Positions 27,707 to 36,363 of a stretch of 64,000 bases of DNA are shown here, one piece after another. A program made the position numbers and the translations under genes. The stretch comes from Verrucomicrobiales bacterium (GTDB taxonomy: Bacteria > Verrucomicrobiota > Verrucomicrobiia > Verrucomicrobiales > SLCJ01), in the NCBI GenBank assembly GCA_024636835.1, contig JAGXGH010000048.1, positions 1 to 64,000 of the forward strand. Direction: 5' to 3'. A model generated the notes under the pieces. That model did no database searches and had not been told where the DNA came from. It saw nothing but the letters and a program-made list of their open reading frames with translations. Every line of letters begins with the position of its first letter. Positions within the stretch are counted from its first letter, which is position 1.

Positions 27707-27874
27707 ATGTGACTAAACGGCTTCGCTGTATGCAGTAGGCGGCATCACAAGCAAACGACGCCATGGGCAGCGAAGAGTTTTTTGACTATCGTATTTGAAT
27801 AGAATGAAGAAGACCCTTGCTCCTCTCACTTTATCATCTTTTTCCTAGGTTTCTGAAGCCGCCCAGTAGCGATT

Positions 27875-28735
27875 ATGAAAATTTCCATCGTAATTCCCTC
27901 TTACAATGATGCCCGATATCTCGGGAAAACACTCGATTCGATACGTGCTCAGAACGACCCAGATTGCGAGGTGATCATAATTGACGGAGGGAGTTCAGAC
28001 GATACCAAGGCTGTCGTAGATGGCTACATGGACATTGTGACTCTATTCGTTTCTGAGCCAGACAAGGGGCAGTCTGATGCTCTTAACAAAGGATTCGCAT
28101 TGGCGACAGGTGAGATTATGGCTTGGATGTGTGCGAATGACTACTACTTAGACGGGGCATTTGCGAGAGTTCGTCGCCATTTTTCAAAACACACACCGAG
28201 CCAATTTCTCTATGGTGATGGGATTCGTGTAGATGAGCAAGGGCAGTGGATTAGAGATGTGAAATCCGGCCCCGTTCTTGATTACGATAATTTTGTGAAT
28301 TACAATTATGTGTTCTCGACGACGGCCTTTTGGAAGCGCGAGATCTGGTTGGCCGCAGGGTCATTTGTTGATATTAAAAACAATTGGACAATGGACTGGG
28401 AGCTTTTTGTTCGCATGAGCAAAGTAGCCAAACTTGACTATTGTCCCGGGTTCGTAGCCGCGTTACGAAGTCATGCTGATGCTAAAACGACTCAGGGGGG
28501 GGATGCATTCAAGCGCGCGAGAGATTTTGAAATTTTTAAAGTTAGCTTAAAGCATGGTGGGTTCTTATGTTTTAATGTATTGGTGTTTCCAGCCATATGG
28601 TGTGCAAATCAAGTTTCTCGATTTGATTTTCTGCCCCGCCCTTTGTTTCGGTGGGTTTTCATTGGGCTGCATCTACCTGCAAGGCTCATCCCTCGGAATA
28701 AGCATTCCATCTATTTCAACGGTAAACGAATCTAG
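27875..28735 (+). CDS. Family 2 glycosyltransferase
   Basis: 286 residues with a GT-A fold. The N-terminus KISIVIPSYNDARYLGKTLDSI and the nucleotide-binding IIIDGGSSDDTKAVV and SEPDKGQSDALNKGFALATGEI blocks are typical. At the usual DXD position the protein reads WMCANDYYLDG, so one Asp is replaced by Asn/Ala. That is tolerated in some family members, but activity should be treated as unproven. The C-terminal 80 residues contain two hydrophobic stretches that may associate with the membrane. It probably adds one sugar to the lipid-linked repeat. AT-rich, like its neighbours. Confidence 0.87.
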   Translation: MKISIVIPSYNDARYLGKTLDSIRAQNDPDCEVIIIDGGSSDDTKAVVDGYMDIVTLFVSEPDKGQSDALNKGFALATGEIMAWMCANDYYLDGAFARVRRHFSKHTPSQFLYGDGIRVDEQGQWIRDVKSGPVLDYDNFVNYNYVFSTTAFWKREIWLAAGSFVDIKNNWTMDWELFVRMSKVAKLDYCPGFVAALRSHADAKTTQGGDAFKRARDFEIFKVSLKHGGFLCFNVLVFPAIWCANQVSRFDFLPRPLFRWVFIGLHLPARLIPRNKHSIYFNGKRI

Positions 28736-28889
28736 ATCCATCACGGAGTTCCGAGATTGAGGTGGGAGCCAAAGCCTCGTTGCAGAGTAAAACTTTCCGA
28801 TGATTTGATCGGCGACATTAATCAAAGCGCAATGTCACATCCTAGCACCTACTCCTTATTGCTGTGTTCCCTGCGTCGTGAGGGAGTGG

Positions 28890-29123
28890 TTTTGTAATTC
28901 GTGATTCTGATAGTCACCGCATTGATCTAGAGCGTCGCATGTCCTCACCAATAAATAATTGGTGAGAAACTATGGATTGAGACGAGGGCGATTATTCTAA
29001 AAAGGGTTGGCGATAGGAGATGGGGCGGTTATTGCCGCAGAAAGCGTTGTTACGAAAGATGTAGCCGAAAGGGCTTTGTATGATGGTGTCCCCCCCGTTA
29101 AGCAAAAAGTGGATTGGAAATAG
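28890..29123 (+). pseudogene. Decayed hexapeptide acyltransferase C
   Basis: Translating by parts recovers the acyltransferase in broken frames. IRDSDSHRIDLERRMSSPI is read from about 28898, with a stop and a frame break around 28960. The C-terminus then resumes in another frame at 29004: [19 protein letters not shown] through VKQKVDWK, stopping at 29121-29123. This aligns with the tails of copies A and B. The 150 bases upstream, after the GT2 gene, are unrecognisable. The intact sulfotransferase follows after 14 bases, as the truncated one follows copy A. Confidence 0.85.
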
Positions 29124-29137
29124 AACTACGTATTAAC

Positions 29138-29908
29138 ATGAACGTTCGAGATATTTTGTTTGATTTAGGTTTTTACGGGTGCCGCTGGCTCCCTTGGTCA
29201 AAAAGATCAAAATATGCAGGATATGAAATTCGCAAGGGTGACACATTCATGTGCTCCTATCCCCGTTCGGGGAATACATGGACTCGGATGGTGGTGGCTC
29301 TTTTGGTGCGACCTGATATTACTGAAATCGATCTCGATGTGTTGGATGAAATCGTTCCGGATGCTGGAACTGGAATGAAGGGTGCTCGGTCCAGCCGAAT
29401 CTTCAAAGACCATCGACCTAGTTTTGATCTTTTCCCTAAGATAATTTATAATGTGCGAGATGGTCGGGATTCGATAGTATCTGCTTTTCACTACGCAGTT
29501 AAAAGCCTTGGATTCAAGGGGTCTTTTGATGACTACATATTTAGTCGCGAGGCTCAGCTTTTTGGATTTTGGCATGAACATGTGCAACAGGCGATACAGT
29601 TCGGCGAGTTATATCCATCGCGAATATTGTTTGTGAAATACGAAGACCTTTCAGTTGAATTTGAGAGGGCAGTGATTAAAATTGCATCATTCCTAGGGGT
29701 TGAAGCCTCTCAAAAAAGGATTGAGCTAATAAGGAAGAAGACGGATTTTAAACTCCAGCAAGTGAAGGCATCAAAGAGTTCCAACATGAAGAAGCGGCAT
29801 ACTATTAGGACAGGAATGGTGTCGGGTTATAAGGGGCTGCTCGAGGGGAGAAACTTGGAAGTTTTCGAGCAAATCTCCGCGAAGGAACTTACTAGGTTTG
29901 GATACTAG
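29138..29908 (+). CDS. Sulfotransferase
   Basis: 256 residues from the ATG at 29138; an upstream TTG would overlap the decayed acyltransferase. The 5'-phosphosulfate-binding loop CSYPRSGNTWTRMVV is near residue 34, and the 3'-phosphate-binding block YNVRDGRDSIVSAFHY is near residue 107. Together they identify a PAPS-dependent Sulfotransfer_1 enzyme. The late KKRHTIRTGMVSGYKGLL is the usual C-terminal P-loop-proximal segment. It probably sulfates a hydroxyl of the polysaccharide or its precursor in the cytosol. AT-rich. Its N-terminus is duplicated in the remnant at 25641. Confidence 0.9.
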   Translation: MNVRDILFDLGFYGCRWLPWSKRSKYAGYEIRKGDTFMCSYPRSGNTWTRMVVALLVRPDITEIDLDVLDEIVPDAGTGMKGARSSRIFKDHRPSFDLFPKIIYNVRDGRDSIVSAFHYAVKSLGFKGSFDDYIFSREAQLFGFWHEHVQQAIQFGELYPSRILFVKYEDLSVEFERAVIKIASFLGVEASQKRIELIRKKTDFKLQQVKASKSSNMKKRHTIRTGMVSGYKGLLEGRNLEVFEQISAKELTRFGY

Positions 29909-29980
29909 AAGAGGCCTCAGGGTTAGGCTTGTTTTGAGTCGTTTTTAGCGGTTAAGGCTGAAACATATATGATATAAGCA

Positions 29981-30970
29981 GTGTCCGTTGAAATGTTATT
30001 AACTGGTCTTCGTAGACCTTCAGGGGGGGTTGCTTCGGATAGGTATCTGTGCAATCAAGAAATACTGTGGAATGTATTTCCCGGGAGGCACTATTTCTCG
30101 AATCGCTGGTCAATAAATTTTGGTCTGTCAAAAGTTAATCTACCGTTTGCTGGGCGCTGGTTGGCGTTGGATTTGGATGATACCTTGCTGCTTGGCTCCT
30201 TTACCTGTGCCGATGATTGGGGCGATCTGGGGGGGGCGGGCTCCGGCTTTGTCAAAGGCTCAATGGCTGTCGATTGGTGGGCGAGCTTACGGCGATGGCT
30301 TCGCGGAAGCCCCGAACTAGTCCCTTGCAAGCACAGGCACCCCTATTTGAATCATCCGCTGGTCGAGGTCGCATTTCGCCCCGCTCTGCTCGAAGGGCTT
30401 GCTGAGTTGAAAGCTTTGGGATTGGGTTTGGTGTTGGTAACTGCTTCCGCCCGTCAACGGGTGGATTACCTCTGTCTCCGGTTTCCGTTTTTTGGCGAAT
30501 TGTTCAGAGGTCCTTTGGGTCATGTGATTACGGCGGAAGATATGGTAGAGTTGCAACTGGAGGCAGTGCAACTGGCGGATACAATTGACGATCCGGCATC
30601 AGCCGCGGCGCACCGCTTACGTCCACGATCCCTCGCCGTCAAGACGCCGTGGGCAGTGTCAAGGGCTTGCGGAATTCCATCTTACGATTTGCTGATCGAT
30701 GATTCGAAAACGACGGCGGAGGTTTTTGATCAGGCCGGTTTGAATGATCGGCTTCTTTACATTGAAGGGCGGCATCCGTGGTCCGGTTATGGGGTTGGAA
30801 TTCTTGACGCGGCGGTGAGGCGGCTTCTCGGTGAAATTCCTGCGGACGGGCATGGAGCTCCACTTCCTTGTTTACGAGAGTGGCAGGAGGTTCCTGCTGG
30901 CATTCCTGTTCCTCCGAAAATAGAAGACCCTCTCTATTTTCCATTACTGCATTACTCCGATCAGTTCTAG
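29981..30970 (+). CDS. HAD-superfamily hydrolase
   Basis: About 329 residues, with a GTG start (an ATG four codons later is possible). Motif I is WLALDLDDTLLLGS near residue 63, motif II LVLVTASARQ, and the late acidic motif LLIDDSKTTAEVF. It is therefore a HAD-type phosphatase or phosphotransferase of NIF/FCP-like appearance. The first 60 residues match nothing I know. In this locus it could dephosphorylate a sugar phosphate or remove phosphate from an intermediate, but the substrate is unknown. The C-terminal 60 residues are Pro-rich. Base composition returns to the GC-richer level of the downstream transferases. Confidence 0.7.
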   Translation: MSVEMLLTGLRRPSGGVASDRYLCNQEILWNVFPGRHYFSNRWSINFGLSKVNLPFAGRWLALDLDDTLLLGSFTCADDWGDLGGAGSGFVKGSMAVDWWASLRRWLRGSPELVPCKHRHPYLNHPLVEVAFRPALLEGLAELKALGLGLVLVTASARQRVDYLCLRFPFFGELFRGPLGHVITAEDMVELQLEAVQLADTIDDPASAAAHRLRPRSLAVKTPWAVSRACGIPSYDLLIDDSKTTAEVFDQAGLNDRLLYIEGRHPWSGYGVGILDAAVRRLLGEIPADGHGAPLPCLREWQEVPAGIPVPPKIEDPLYFPLLHYSDQF

Positions 30971-31034
30971 AGGGGGCGTTACTTGTCCCAACTGGCCGTT
31001 AAACAATTTTCATGATTCAACCCTCAATATTGTC

Positions 31035-31895
31035 ATGACCGTTACGATTATTGTCATTAACCGCGATCGTCCCGATCTTACCAATCATGTGGTCGAGCAA
31101 CTCGAAGCGATGGGTGATGGCATTGAGAAACGGCTGTATGTGGTGGAGTGCGGGAGTAAGAAGCCTGAGGGATGTTCGAAATACATGACCCACTGGTTTC
31201 GCGACCCAAGTTATCGTGGGCGTTACTATGGATTCAACCGAGGGCTTGAAATTGCGCGCAAGGATGGATCAGCGGATTACTATTGGTTCGTGGTCAATGA
31301 CATCAGTTTCCCAGAAGGCCAAGACGTGCTGGCGGAGTTGATCGGCGCGATGGAAGAGGAGCCAAAGATGGGGCTCATCGGGCCGGGCGAACCGGAGGCC
31401 GACGATTACGAGGGTTGTCATCCGAAACCCGGACGTCGCTGGCACAAAGTGGCGACGGTTCATGGTCTGGCTCATTTCATACGTGGAGAAGTGATTGAGA
31501 GCATCGGTTACATGAATCCGGCGTTTCACTACTCGCAGGGGGCGGGAGCCGAGTATGCCTATAAGCTCTACAAGGCCGGTTGGTTCCTCGCCTATTCTGA
31601 TGTGGCGACCTTGCGACATGCGGGAAGTTCGACTTATGGCACAGTGACTAAAATTTCCCGGCACGAATACCATCGCCGCGCTCGCGATTTTGCCACTCGC
31701 TATCTGGAAAAACACTATGGTCGCGATTGGGATCAGCGTTTTACCAGTGTCCTGCCACCAGAGATTGAAGTGAACATGTTTCCCAAGCAGAAGGAGATCT
31801 GGGGCCGTAAAATGCACCGCAATTGGAAAGATGTCTGCCCCTGGTTCTGGAAGTTTGGAAGCCGGCTGAAACGGAATCTTAAATTGACGAAGTGA
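31035..31895 (+). CDS. Family 2-like glycosyltransferase
   Basis: 286 residues. MTVTIIVINRDRPDLTNHVVEQL opens a GT-A fold; YYGFNRGLEIARKDGSADYYWFVVNDISFPEG carries the motif at the DXD position as NDI. Later blocks include LIGPGEPEAD, VHGLAHFIRGEVIESIGYMNPAF (acceptor side) and an EYAYKLYKAGWFLAYSDVATLRH region. It is likely cytosolic or peripheral and adds a sugar to the growing repeat. It starts 64 bases after the HAD gene and is followed by a long run of GT4 genes in the same direction. Confidence 0.8.
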   Translation: MTVTIIVINRDRPDLTNHVVEQLEAMGDGIEKRLYVVECGSKKPEGCSKYMTHWFRDPSYRGRYYGFNRGLEIARKDGSADYYWFVVNDISFPEGQDVLAELIGAMEEEPKMGLIGPGEPEADDYEGCHPKPGRRWHKVATVHGLAHFIRGEVIESIGYMNPAFHYSQGAGAEYAYKLYKAGWFLAYSDVATLRHAGSSTYGTVTKISRHEYHRRARDFATRYLEKHYGRDWDQRFTSVLPPEIEVNMFPKQKEIWGRKMHRNWKDVCPWFWKFGSRLKRNLKLTK

Positions 31896-31973
31896 AGAGG
31901 TCCGCCAGTGGGGCGAGCAACCGACTTCGAACCGGCCCAGCCAGAATAACACCGTGAAAAGCATTTTAGTTTC

Positions 31974-33077
31974 ATGATGATGAAAATAGTTCATTTAGTT
32001 CCCCATATTGGTCTCGGGGGGGATATCACCGTCATAAAAAGCATGGTCCGGGTGCAAGGTGACCAGGTCTGGGTCAATGGCTTGACACCTCAAGAAGCCT
32101 TTGATCCCGTGGTCACAGAGAATCCATTCCCTTTGAATTCCGGGCTCGCCGGGTTTTTCAGGGGGCTGTTGAACCTAAAGCGATTGCCTGCGGACACGCA
32201 GATCCTCCACGCCCACAGTCCGAGCTGCATTCTGTTCAGCTTGTTGGCTCGCAGGCTGCGATGTCGCAAGGCAGCAGTTGTCTTTACATTTCATTTGCCT
32301 GTCCCGGATCACGGTTGGAGGCGCAAAGTCAAAGGCTACCTGTTCAACTGCAGTGATGTAATTCATTTCTCATCAATTGAAATGATTGAAACCTCTCGGG
32401 AACGTTACGGTGTTCGGAACTCCAAACTTGCCCTACTGACCTTTGGTGTGGATTTGGAACCGTTTGCTTCAGATACGCTGATTTCCAGTCAAGGAGCCCT
32501 TCGCAAGCGCTGGAACATTGATCCGGCAGCACGCGTCGTCGGCTATCTTGGGCGGTTATCTACGGAGAAAAACTGTGAGTTTCTCATCCGTTTTCTTCAT
32601 CAATATGAGGAACGATTCCCGGACCTTCAGCTCGCTATCGCCGGGACAGGGGATCTCTCGGAGGTCTTGCGGCAACACGCCGCAAGCGGCCCGGCAAGGG
32701 ATCGAATTCACTTTTTAGGTTATACCCGTGAACCGGAGACCGTTTATCCTACCTTCGATCTGATGGTCCTGCCGTCGGATTTTGAGGCGTTCGCTCTGGT
32801 TGTAGTGGAGGCGGCTTATTGTGGAGTGCCCACGTTGCGGTCTGATTTAGGAGGAAGTCGCGAACAAATTAAAGAAGGGGTCACGGGCTTCGTGTATTCA
32901 CAGCGTGGCGGCTATGAGGCGATGGAGGCTGCCCTCCTACGGATTTTAGAAAATCATTGGGATCATTTGCAGGAAATTGGATCTGCTGCGCGAAAGCATT
33001 GCCTTGAACTTTGCGATATGGACCGCTTTTCCCAAGGCCTCGGCCAGCTCTATCAGGATGCTCTGGATCAGCGATGA
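31974..33077 (+). CDS. Family 4 glycosyltransferase
   Basis: About 367 residues; the start is one of three consecutive Met codons. GT-B fold: the N-terminal domain has IVHLVPHIGLGGDI and the acceptor-side HAHSPSCIL. The C-terminal domain has VVGYLGRLSTEKNCEFLI and the donor-binding EX7E block DFEAFALVVVEAAYCGVPTL, then GGSREQI. It is a retaining transferase using a nucleotide-activated sugar. It is not overlapped by its neighbours (34 bases to the next gene) but clearly belongs to the same long transcription run. Linkage and sugar unknown. Confidence 0.92.
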   Translation: MMMKIVHLVPHIGLGGDITVIKSMVRVQGDQVWVNGLTPQEAFDPVVTENPFPLNSGLAGFFRGLLNLKRLPADTQILHAHSPSCILFSLLARRLRCRKAAVVFTFHLPVPDHGWRRKVKGYLFNCSDVIHFSSIEMIETSRERYGVRNSKLALLTFGVDLEPFASDTLISSQGALRKRWNIDPAARVVGYLGRLSTEKNCEFLIRFLHQYEERFPDLQLAIAGTGDLSEVLRQHAASGPARDRIHFLGYTREPETVYPTFDLMVLPSDFEAFALVVVEAAYCGVPTLRSDLGGSREQIKEGVTGFVYSQRGGYEAMEAALLRILENHWDHLQEIGSAARKHCLELCDMDRFSQGLGQLYQDALDQR

Positions 33078-33111
33078 ATTTTCTTCTTAATCTCATCAAA
33101 AAATAAGTCCC

Positions 33112-34362
33112 TTGCGCATTCTTCTGATCAATACTTCTGACACCAAAGGAGGCTCGGCGCAAGTGGCATGGAACCTTGCGAAGGGGCTGCGAGCACGGGG
33201 GCATGAGGTGGAATACTGGGTGAACCACAAGTCATCGGATGCGGATTTTGTCCACGAGATGGTGAGGCCGGCGGTCAGAGCAGGAAGAAGTCTTCTGGGG
33301 CGAGTGGTCCATCGACTCGGGATCAATAGCCTGCAGTTGGAAAGCGCGAGTCCTCGCCACTCAGTTCCCGGGAATCCCGCGGAATTTGATTTGATCCACT
33401 TGCATGATGTGGGTGAATTCAACTTGAGTCATTTCGACTGGTTGGCTCGTCAGGCACCATTGATCTGGACGATGCATTGCATGGCGCCATTCACCGGCAA
33501 TTGCCTCTACAGTTACGGCTGTGACCGCTATATGAACGGCTGCGGATCATGTCCCGAGTATGGGCAATGGCCCTTGCATTGGCTCCATCGCGATGGCTCG
33601 GCACTCAACCTGCGGCTCAAGCGCTGGTTTCTACGGAACACCCCGCTGCAGTTGATCGGGGTGTCCGATTGGATCCGCGAGCGATGCCAAGAAAGCCGCT
33701 TGTTCCGTGATCAGCCCGCCACGACGATACTCAATGCGGTGGATCCCGAGCGGTTCTTCCCAGTGCACCAAACGGAAGCACGCGACCGACTCGGTGTGCC
33801 GCAAGATGCACGGGTGGTTTTACTTTCGGTGGCTGGGGAGCCGCAGGACACTCGCAAGGGACTCGATATCGCCGTGAAGGCACTGCACGAACTTCACGAT
33901 TTTCCGGTGTTTCTCCTGCCTCTCGGCATCGCCGGTGATAGCTCTGAACTCCGCGAGGCCTTGGCAGGCTTTCCTGGGTTGCCGCCGCGCCATGTTCACG
34001 AGGATGCCACCCTGCGCGATTATTATGCGGCGGCTGATGTCGTCTGGCACCCGAGCCGGGCGGACACTTCGTCGATGGTCTCGCTGGAGGCTTTTGCCTG
34101 TGGCACCCCCGTGATTGCCGCGGCGGTGGGCGGGGTGCCGGAGGTGGTGAAGGATGGCAAGGGGCTGCTAATTGAAGCAAATGACAGTTCGGAACTTGCC
34201 TCAGCAACCCGTCGATTTTTTTTGGATCCGGTTATAAAAATGGGGATAGACGAGAGTCTCCAGCGACATTCTGCCGAGTTGGAGTTTGCTCGGATGCTCG
34301 ATGAACACGAGTCATTCTACTCATCGTTCCTAGATGCTGGAACTCCGAATCCGATTTCATGA
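33112..34362 (+). CDS. Family 4 glycosyltransferase (WcaC-like)
   Basis: 416 residues, TTG start giving MRILLINTSDTKGGSAQVAW. The Cys-containing block FTGNCLYSYGCDRYMNGCGSC is typical of the WcaC-like subgroup. The C-terminal half has LLSVAGEPQDTRKGLDIAVKAL and the donor-binding SSMVSLEAFACGTPVIAAAVGGVPEV. The predicted GT-B enzyme works at the cytosolic face of the membrane. Its stop overlaps the ATG of the next gene (ATGA), so the two are translationally coupled. The conserved Cys residues may bind a metal; their role is not known to me. Confidence 0.92.
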   Translation: MRILLINTSDTKGGSAQVAWNLAKGLRARGHEVEYWVNHKSSDADFVHEMVRPAVRAGRSLLGRVVHRLGINSLQLESASPRHSVPGNPAEFDLIHLHDVGEFNLSHFDWLARQAPLIWTMHCMAPFTGNCLYSYGCDRYMNGCGSCPEYGQWPLHWLHRDGSALNLRLKRWFLRNTPLQLIGVSDWIRERCQESRLFRDQPATTILNAVDPERFFPVHQTEARDRLGVPQDARVVLLSVAGEPQDTRKGLDIAVKALHELHDFPVFLLPLGIAGDSSELREALAGFPGLPPRHVHEDATLRDYYAAADVVWHPSRADTSSMVSLEAFACGTPVIAAAVGGVPEVVKDGKGLLIEANDSSELASATRRFFLDPVIKMGIDESLQRHSAELEFARMLDEHESFYSSFLDAGTPNPIS

Positions 34363-35273
34363 TGACTCCGGGACGAATGGTTTACCTCGCTCGCCGTCGG
34401 CTTTCGCTGGGCTTTCGTCACTGGCTTGCGGAGCGCGTTTTTGAGCGACGGATTGACGCCTGGCGGGTGGATCCGTCATGGCCGGAAGCTCCGGTGCCAG
34501 TGCATCTGCTGACGAGTCAGCATGATTGGCGGATGGCCTTGTGGATGTTGGCGAGCTTGCATCATTTCACGAAAATGCATTGGCCGATCATCCTGCATGA
34601 GGATGGCAGTTTGGGTGAAGAGGAGTTGGGACTTTTCCAGCGCTTGTGTCCCGGCTTGCGGGCATGGCAGCGGGGTGAGGCGGACTCGCTCATGGCCTCT
34701 CGCCTTACCGACTATCCGCGCTGCGCGGACTATCGTGCAAGGATGCCGCACGGCTTGAAATCTTTCGACATCCCCCAGTTGGCCGAGACTCCGCGCTTTC
34801 TAATGCTTGATCCAGATGTCCTGTTTTTCAAGTGCCCTCAGAAAATTCTCGATTGGGCCGCTGATCCATCCGACGATTCCTGCTGGTTTAATCAGGACTT
34901 CCAAGAGCCCTCGCCCATCCCGCCAGAACGCGCGGTCACCGAATTTGGGTCAGCGCTTTGGCCGCGAGTCAATACGGGCCTCTGCCTGCTGACCCGCGAG
35001 GCGGTGGTGAATCTGGATGCGATGGAAACTTGGCTCGCCCACCCAGCGCTGCAGGATCCAAAGATCCAATGGCGGGTGGAACAGACCCTCTTGGCCCTCG
35101 CGGCTTCTAAGGCAGATAAGGGTGGTCTTCTGCCTTCAAGCTACGAAGTTTCGCCCAACAAGTGCCGCCATATCGACAGCGTTGCGCGCCACTACGTTGG
35201 CTGCGTTCGGGACCGCTTCCTCGGCGAAGGCGTCTTTGATTTGCACCGTCCTCTGACTTCTGACATGGCCTAA
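34359..35273 (+). CDS. Putative glycosyltransferase with a DPDVLF motif
   Basis: 304 residues. I do not recognise a named family. The layout resembles a GT-A (GT8-like) enzyme: VPVHLLTSQHDWRMALWMLASL at the start, RFLMLDPDVLFFKCPQKIL in the middle (DPD as candidate DXD metal site), then WFNQDFQEPSPIP and PRVNTGLCLLTREAVVNLDAME. The C-terminal region has a conserved-looking His (DSVARHYVG). The N-terminus has a basic helix that may touch the membrane. It is coupled to the GT4 gene upstream by an ATGA overlap, so a role in the same polysaccharide is likely. Confidence 0.65.
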   Translation: MMTPGRMVYLARRRLSLGFRHWLAERVFERRIDAWRVDPSWPEAPVPVHLLTSQHDWRMALWMLASLHHFTKMHWPIILHEDGSLGEEELGLFQRLCPGLRAWQRGEADSLMASRLTDYPRCADYRARMPHGLKSFDIPQLAETPRFLMLDPDVLFFKCPQKILDWAADPSDDSCWFNQDFQEPSPIPPERAVTEFGSALWPRVNTGLCLLTREAVVNLDAMETWLAHPALQDPKIQWRVEQTLLALAASKADKGGLLPSSYEVSPNKCRHIDSVARHYVGCVRDRFLGEGVFDLHRPLTSDMA

Positions 35274-35322
35274 GAATAATCGCGTGAGGCGAAGCCTTTT
35301 ACGCGACAGACTATCCTTCCTC

Positions 35323-36363
35323 GTGCGCATCGTCCATCTGCCATTTTACGACGACAACTCTTATCAGACTTTATTGATGGATGCGCAGCGCGAGCTCGGG
35401 CATGAGGTCTTAGAGGGTGGAGGCGGTGGAAACTTCCTCGGCGTGGCCCTGCGCGAGTGGAGGGCGGACATCATTCATTTCCATTGGCTGCACCCCTATC
35501 TTCTCAGGGAAAGCGCGGTGGGTTCGGTCTTGCGGGCTTCGCGGTTCATGATCGAGGTCGCCCTACTCAGGGCGAGGGGCGCCAAAGTCGCATGGACCGT
35601 CCACAACCTGGTGAATCATGCCGGTCAACACGCGGGAATCGAGCGATGGTTTTCTTGCCTATTCGCGAAGTTGGCTGACGCCTGCTTCGTTCATTCTCAT
35701 GCTGCGGGTGAGTCCGCGGCGGAGCGGTTTGGCATTCCCGCCTCGAAGCTCCATGTGATTCCACACGGCAACTACATTGGATGCTATCCAAATGAAATAA
35801 GCAGAGAAGCCGCAAGGGGTATTCTTAAACTCCCTTCTGCCGCCAAAGTATTTTTGTTTCTGGGCCGGATAGAGCCCTATAAAGGGGTCTTCGATCTGAT
35901 TGATGCTTTTGTTGGAATGCCGGGGGACTCGCATCTGGTGATTGCTGGCAAGGTGGTCAATCCAGAGCTTCTGGCGGAACTTGAAATGCGCTGCAGGGAT
36001 CATCCGCGCATTCATTTTGAACCTCGGCGGATTCCCGATCAAGAATTGCAGGTCTTTTATAATGCCGCGGATATCGTCGTGTTTCCCTTCCGGCAGATCC
36101 TCACCAGCGGTTCGTTGGTTTTGGCGATGTCGTTCGGCAAGGCGGTGGTCGCTCCTCTGGTATCCAGCTTGGAGGAGATTCTTCCGCCTGCAGGCGTAAA
36201 GTGGTTTGTGCCGACTGATCCAGGCAGCCTCTCGGACGCGCTTTCGGAGTGGATAGACTCTGATCCAGAGATAGCTGGGGCATTGAACCTAACTCAAGCC
36301 TCGGTCTGGGAATGGAAAGAAATAGGAGCCAAGGTCATCGATACCTGCCTAACACCCCAATGA
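35323..36363 (+). CDS. Family 4 glycosyltransferase
   Basis: 346 residues from the GTG at 35323 (MRIVHLPFYDDNSYQTLLMD), a better family start than the GTG 13 codons upstream. N-terminal domain: HFHWLHPYLLRESAVGS and WTVHNLVNHAGQH. C-terminal domain: VFLFLGRIEPYKGVFDLIDAF, NAADIVVFPFRQILTSGSLVLAMSFGKAVVAP. At the EX7E position the first Glu is replaced (RQILTSGSLVLAMS), so the classical acid pair is not complete. The last codons overlap the start of the next gene (ATGA). It is a predicted sugar transferase of the repeat unit. Confidence 0.88.
   Translation: MRIVHLPFYDDNSYQTLLMDAQRELGHEVLEGGGGGNFLGVALREWRADIIHFHWLHPYLLRESAVGSVLRASRFMIEVALLRARGAKVAWTVHNLVNHAGQHAGIERWFSCLFAKLADACFVHSHAAGESAAERFGIPASKLHVIPHGNYIGCYPNEISREAARGILKLPSAAKVFLFLGRIEPYKGVFDLIDAFVGMPGDSHLVIAGKVVNPELLAELEMRCRDHPRIHFEPRRIPDQELQVFYNAADIVVFPFRQILTSGSLVLAMSFGKAVVAPLVSSLEEILPPAGVKWFVPTDPGSLSDALSEWIDSDPEIAGALNLTQASVWEWKEIGAKVIDTCLTPQ

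Noticed and set aside
31269..31994. A 241-codon minus-strand frame
   Set aside because: It is antisense to a GT2-type gene and lacks any motif.
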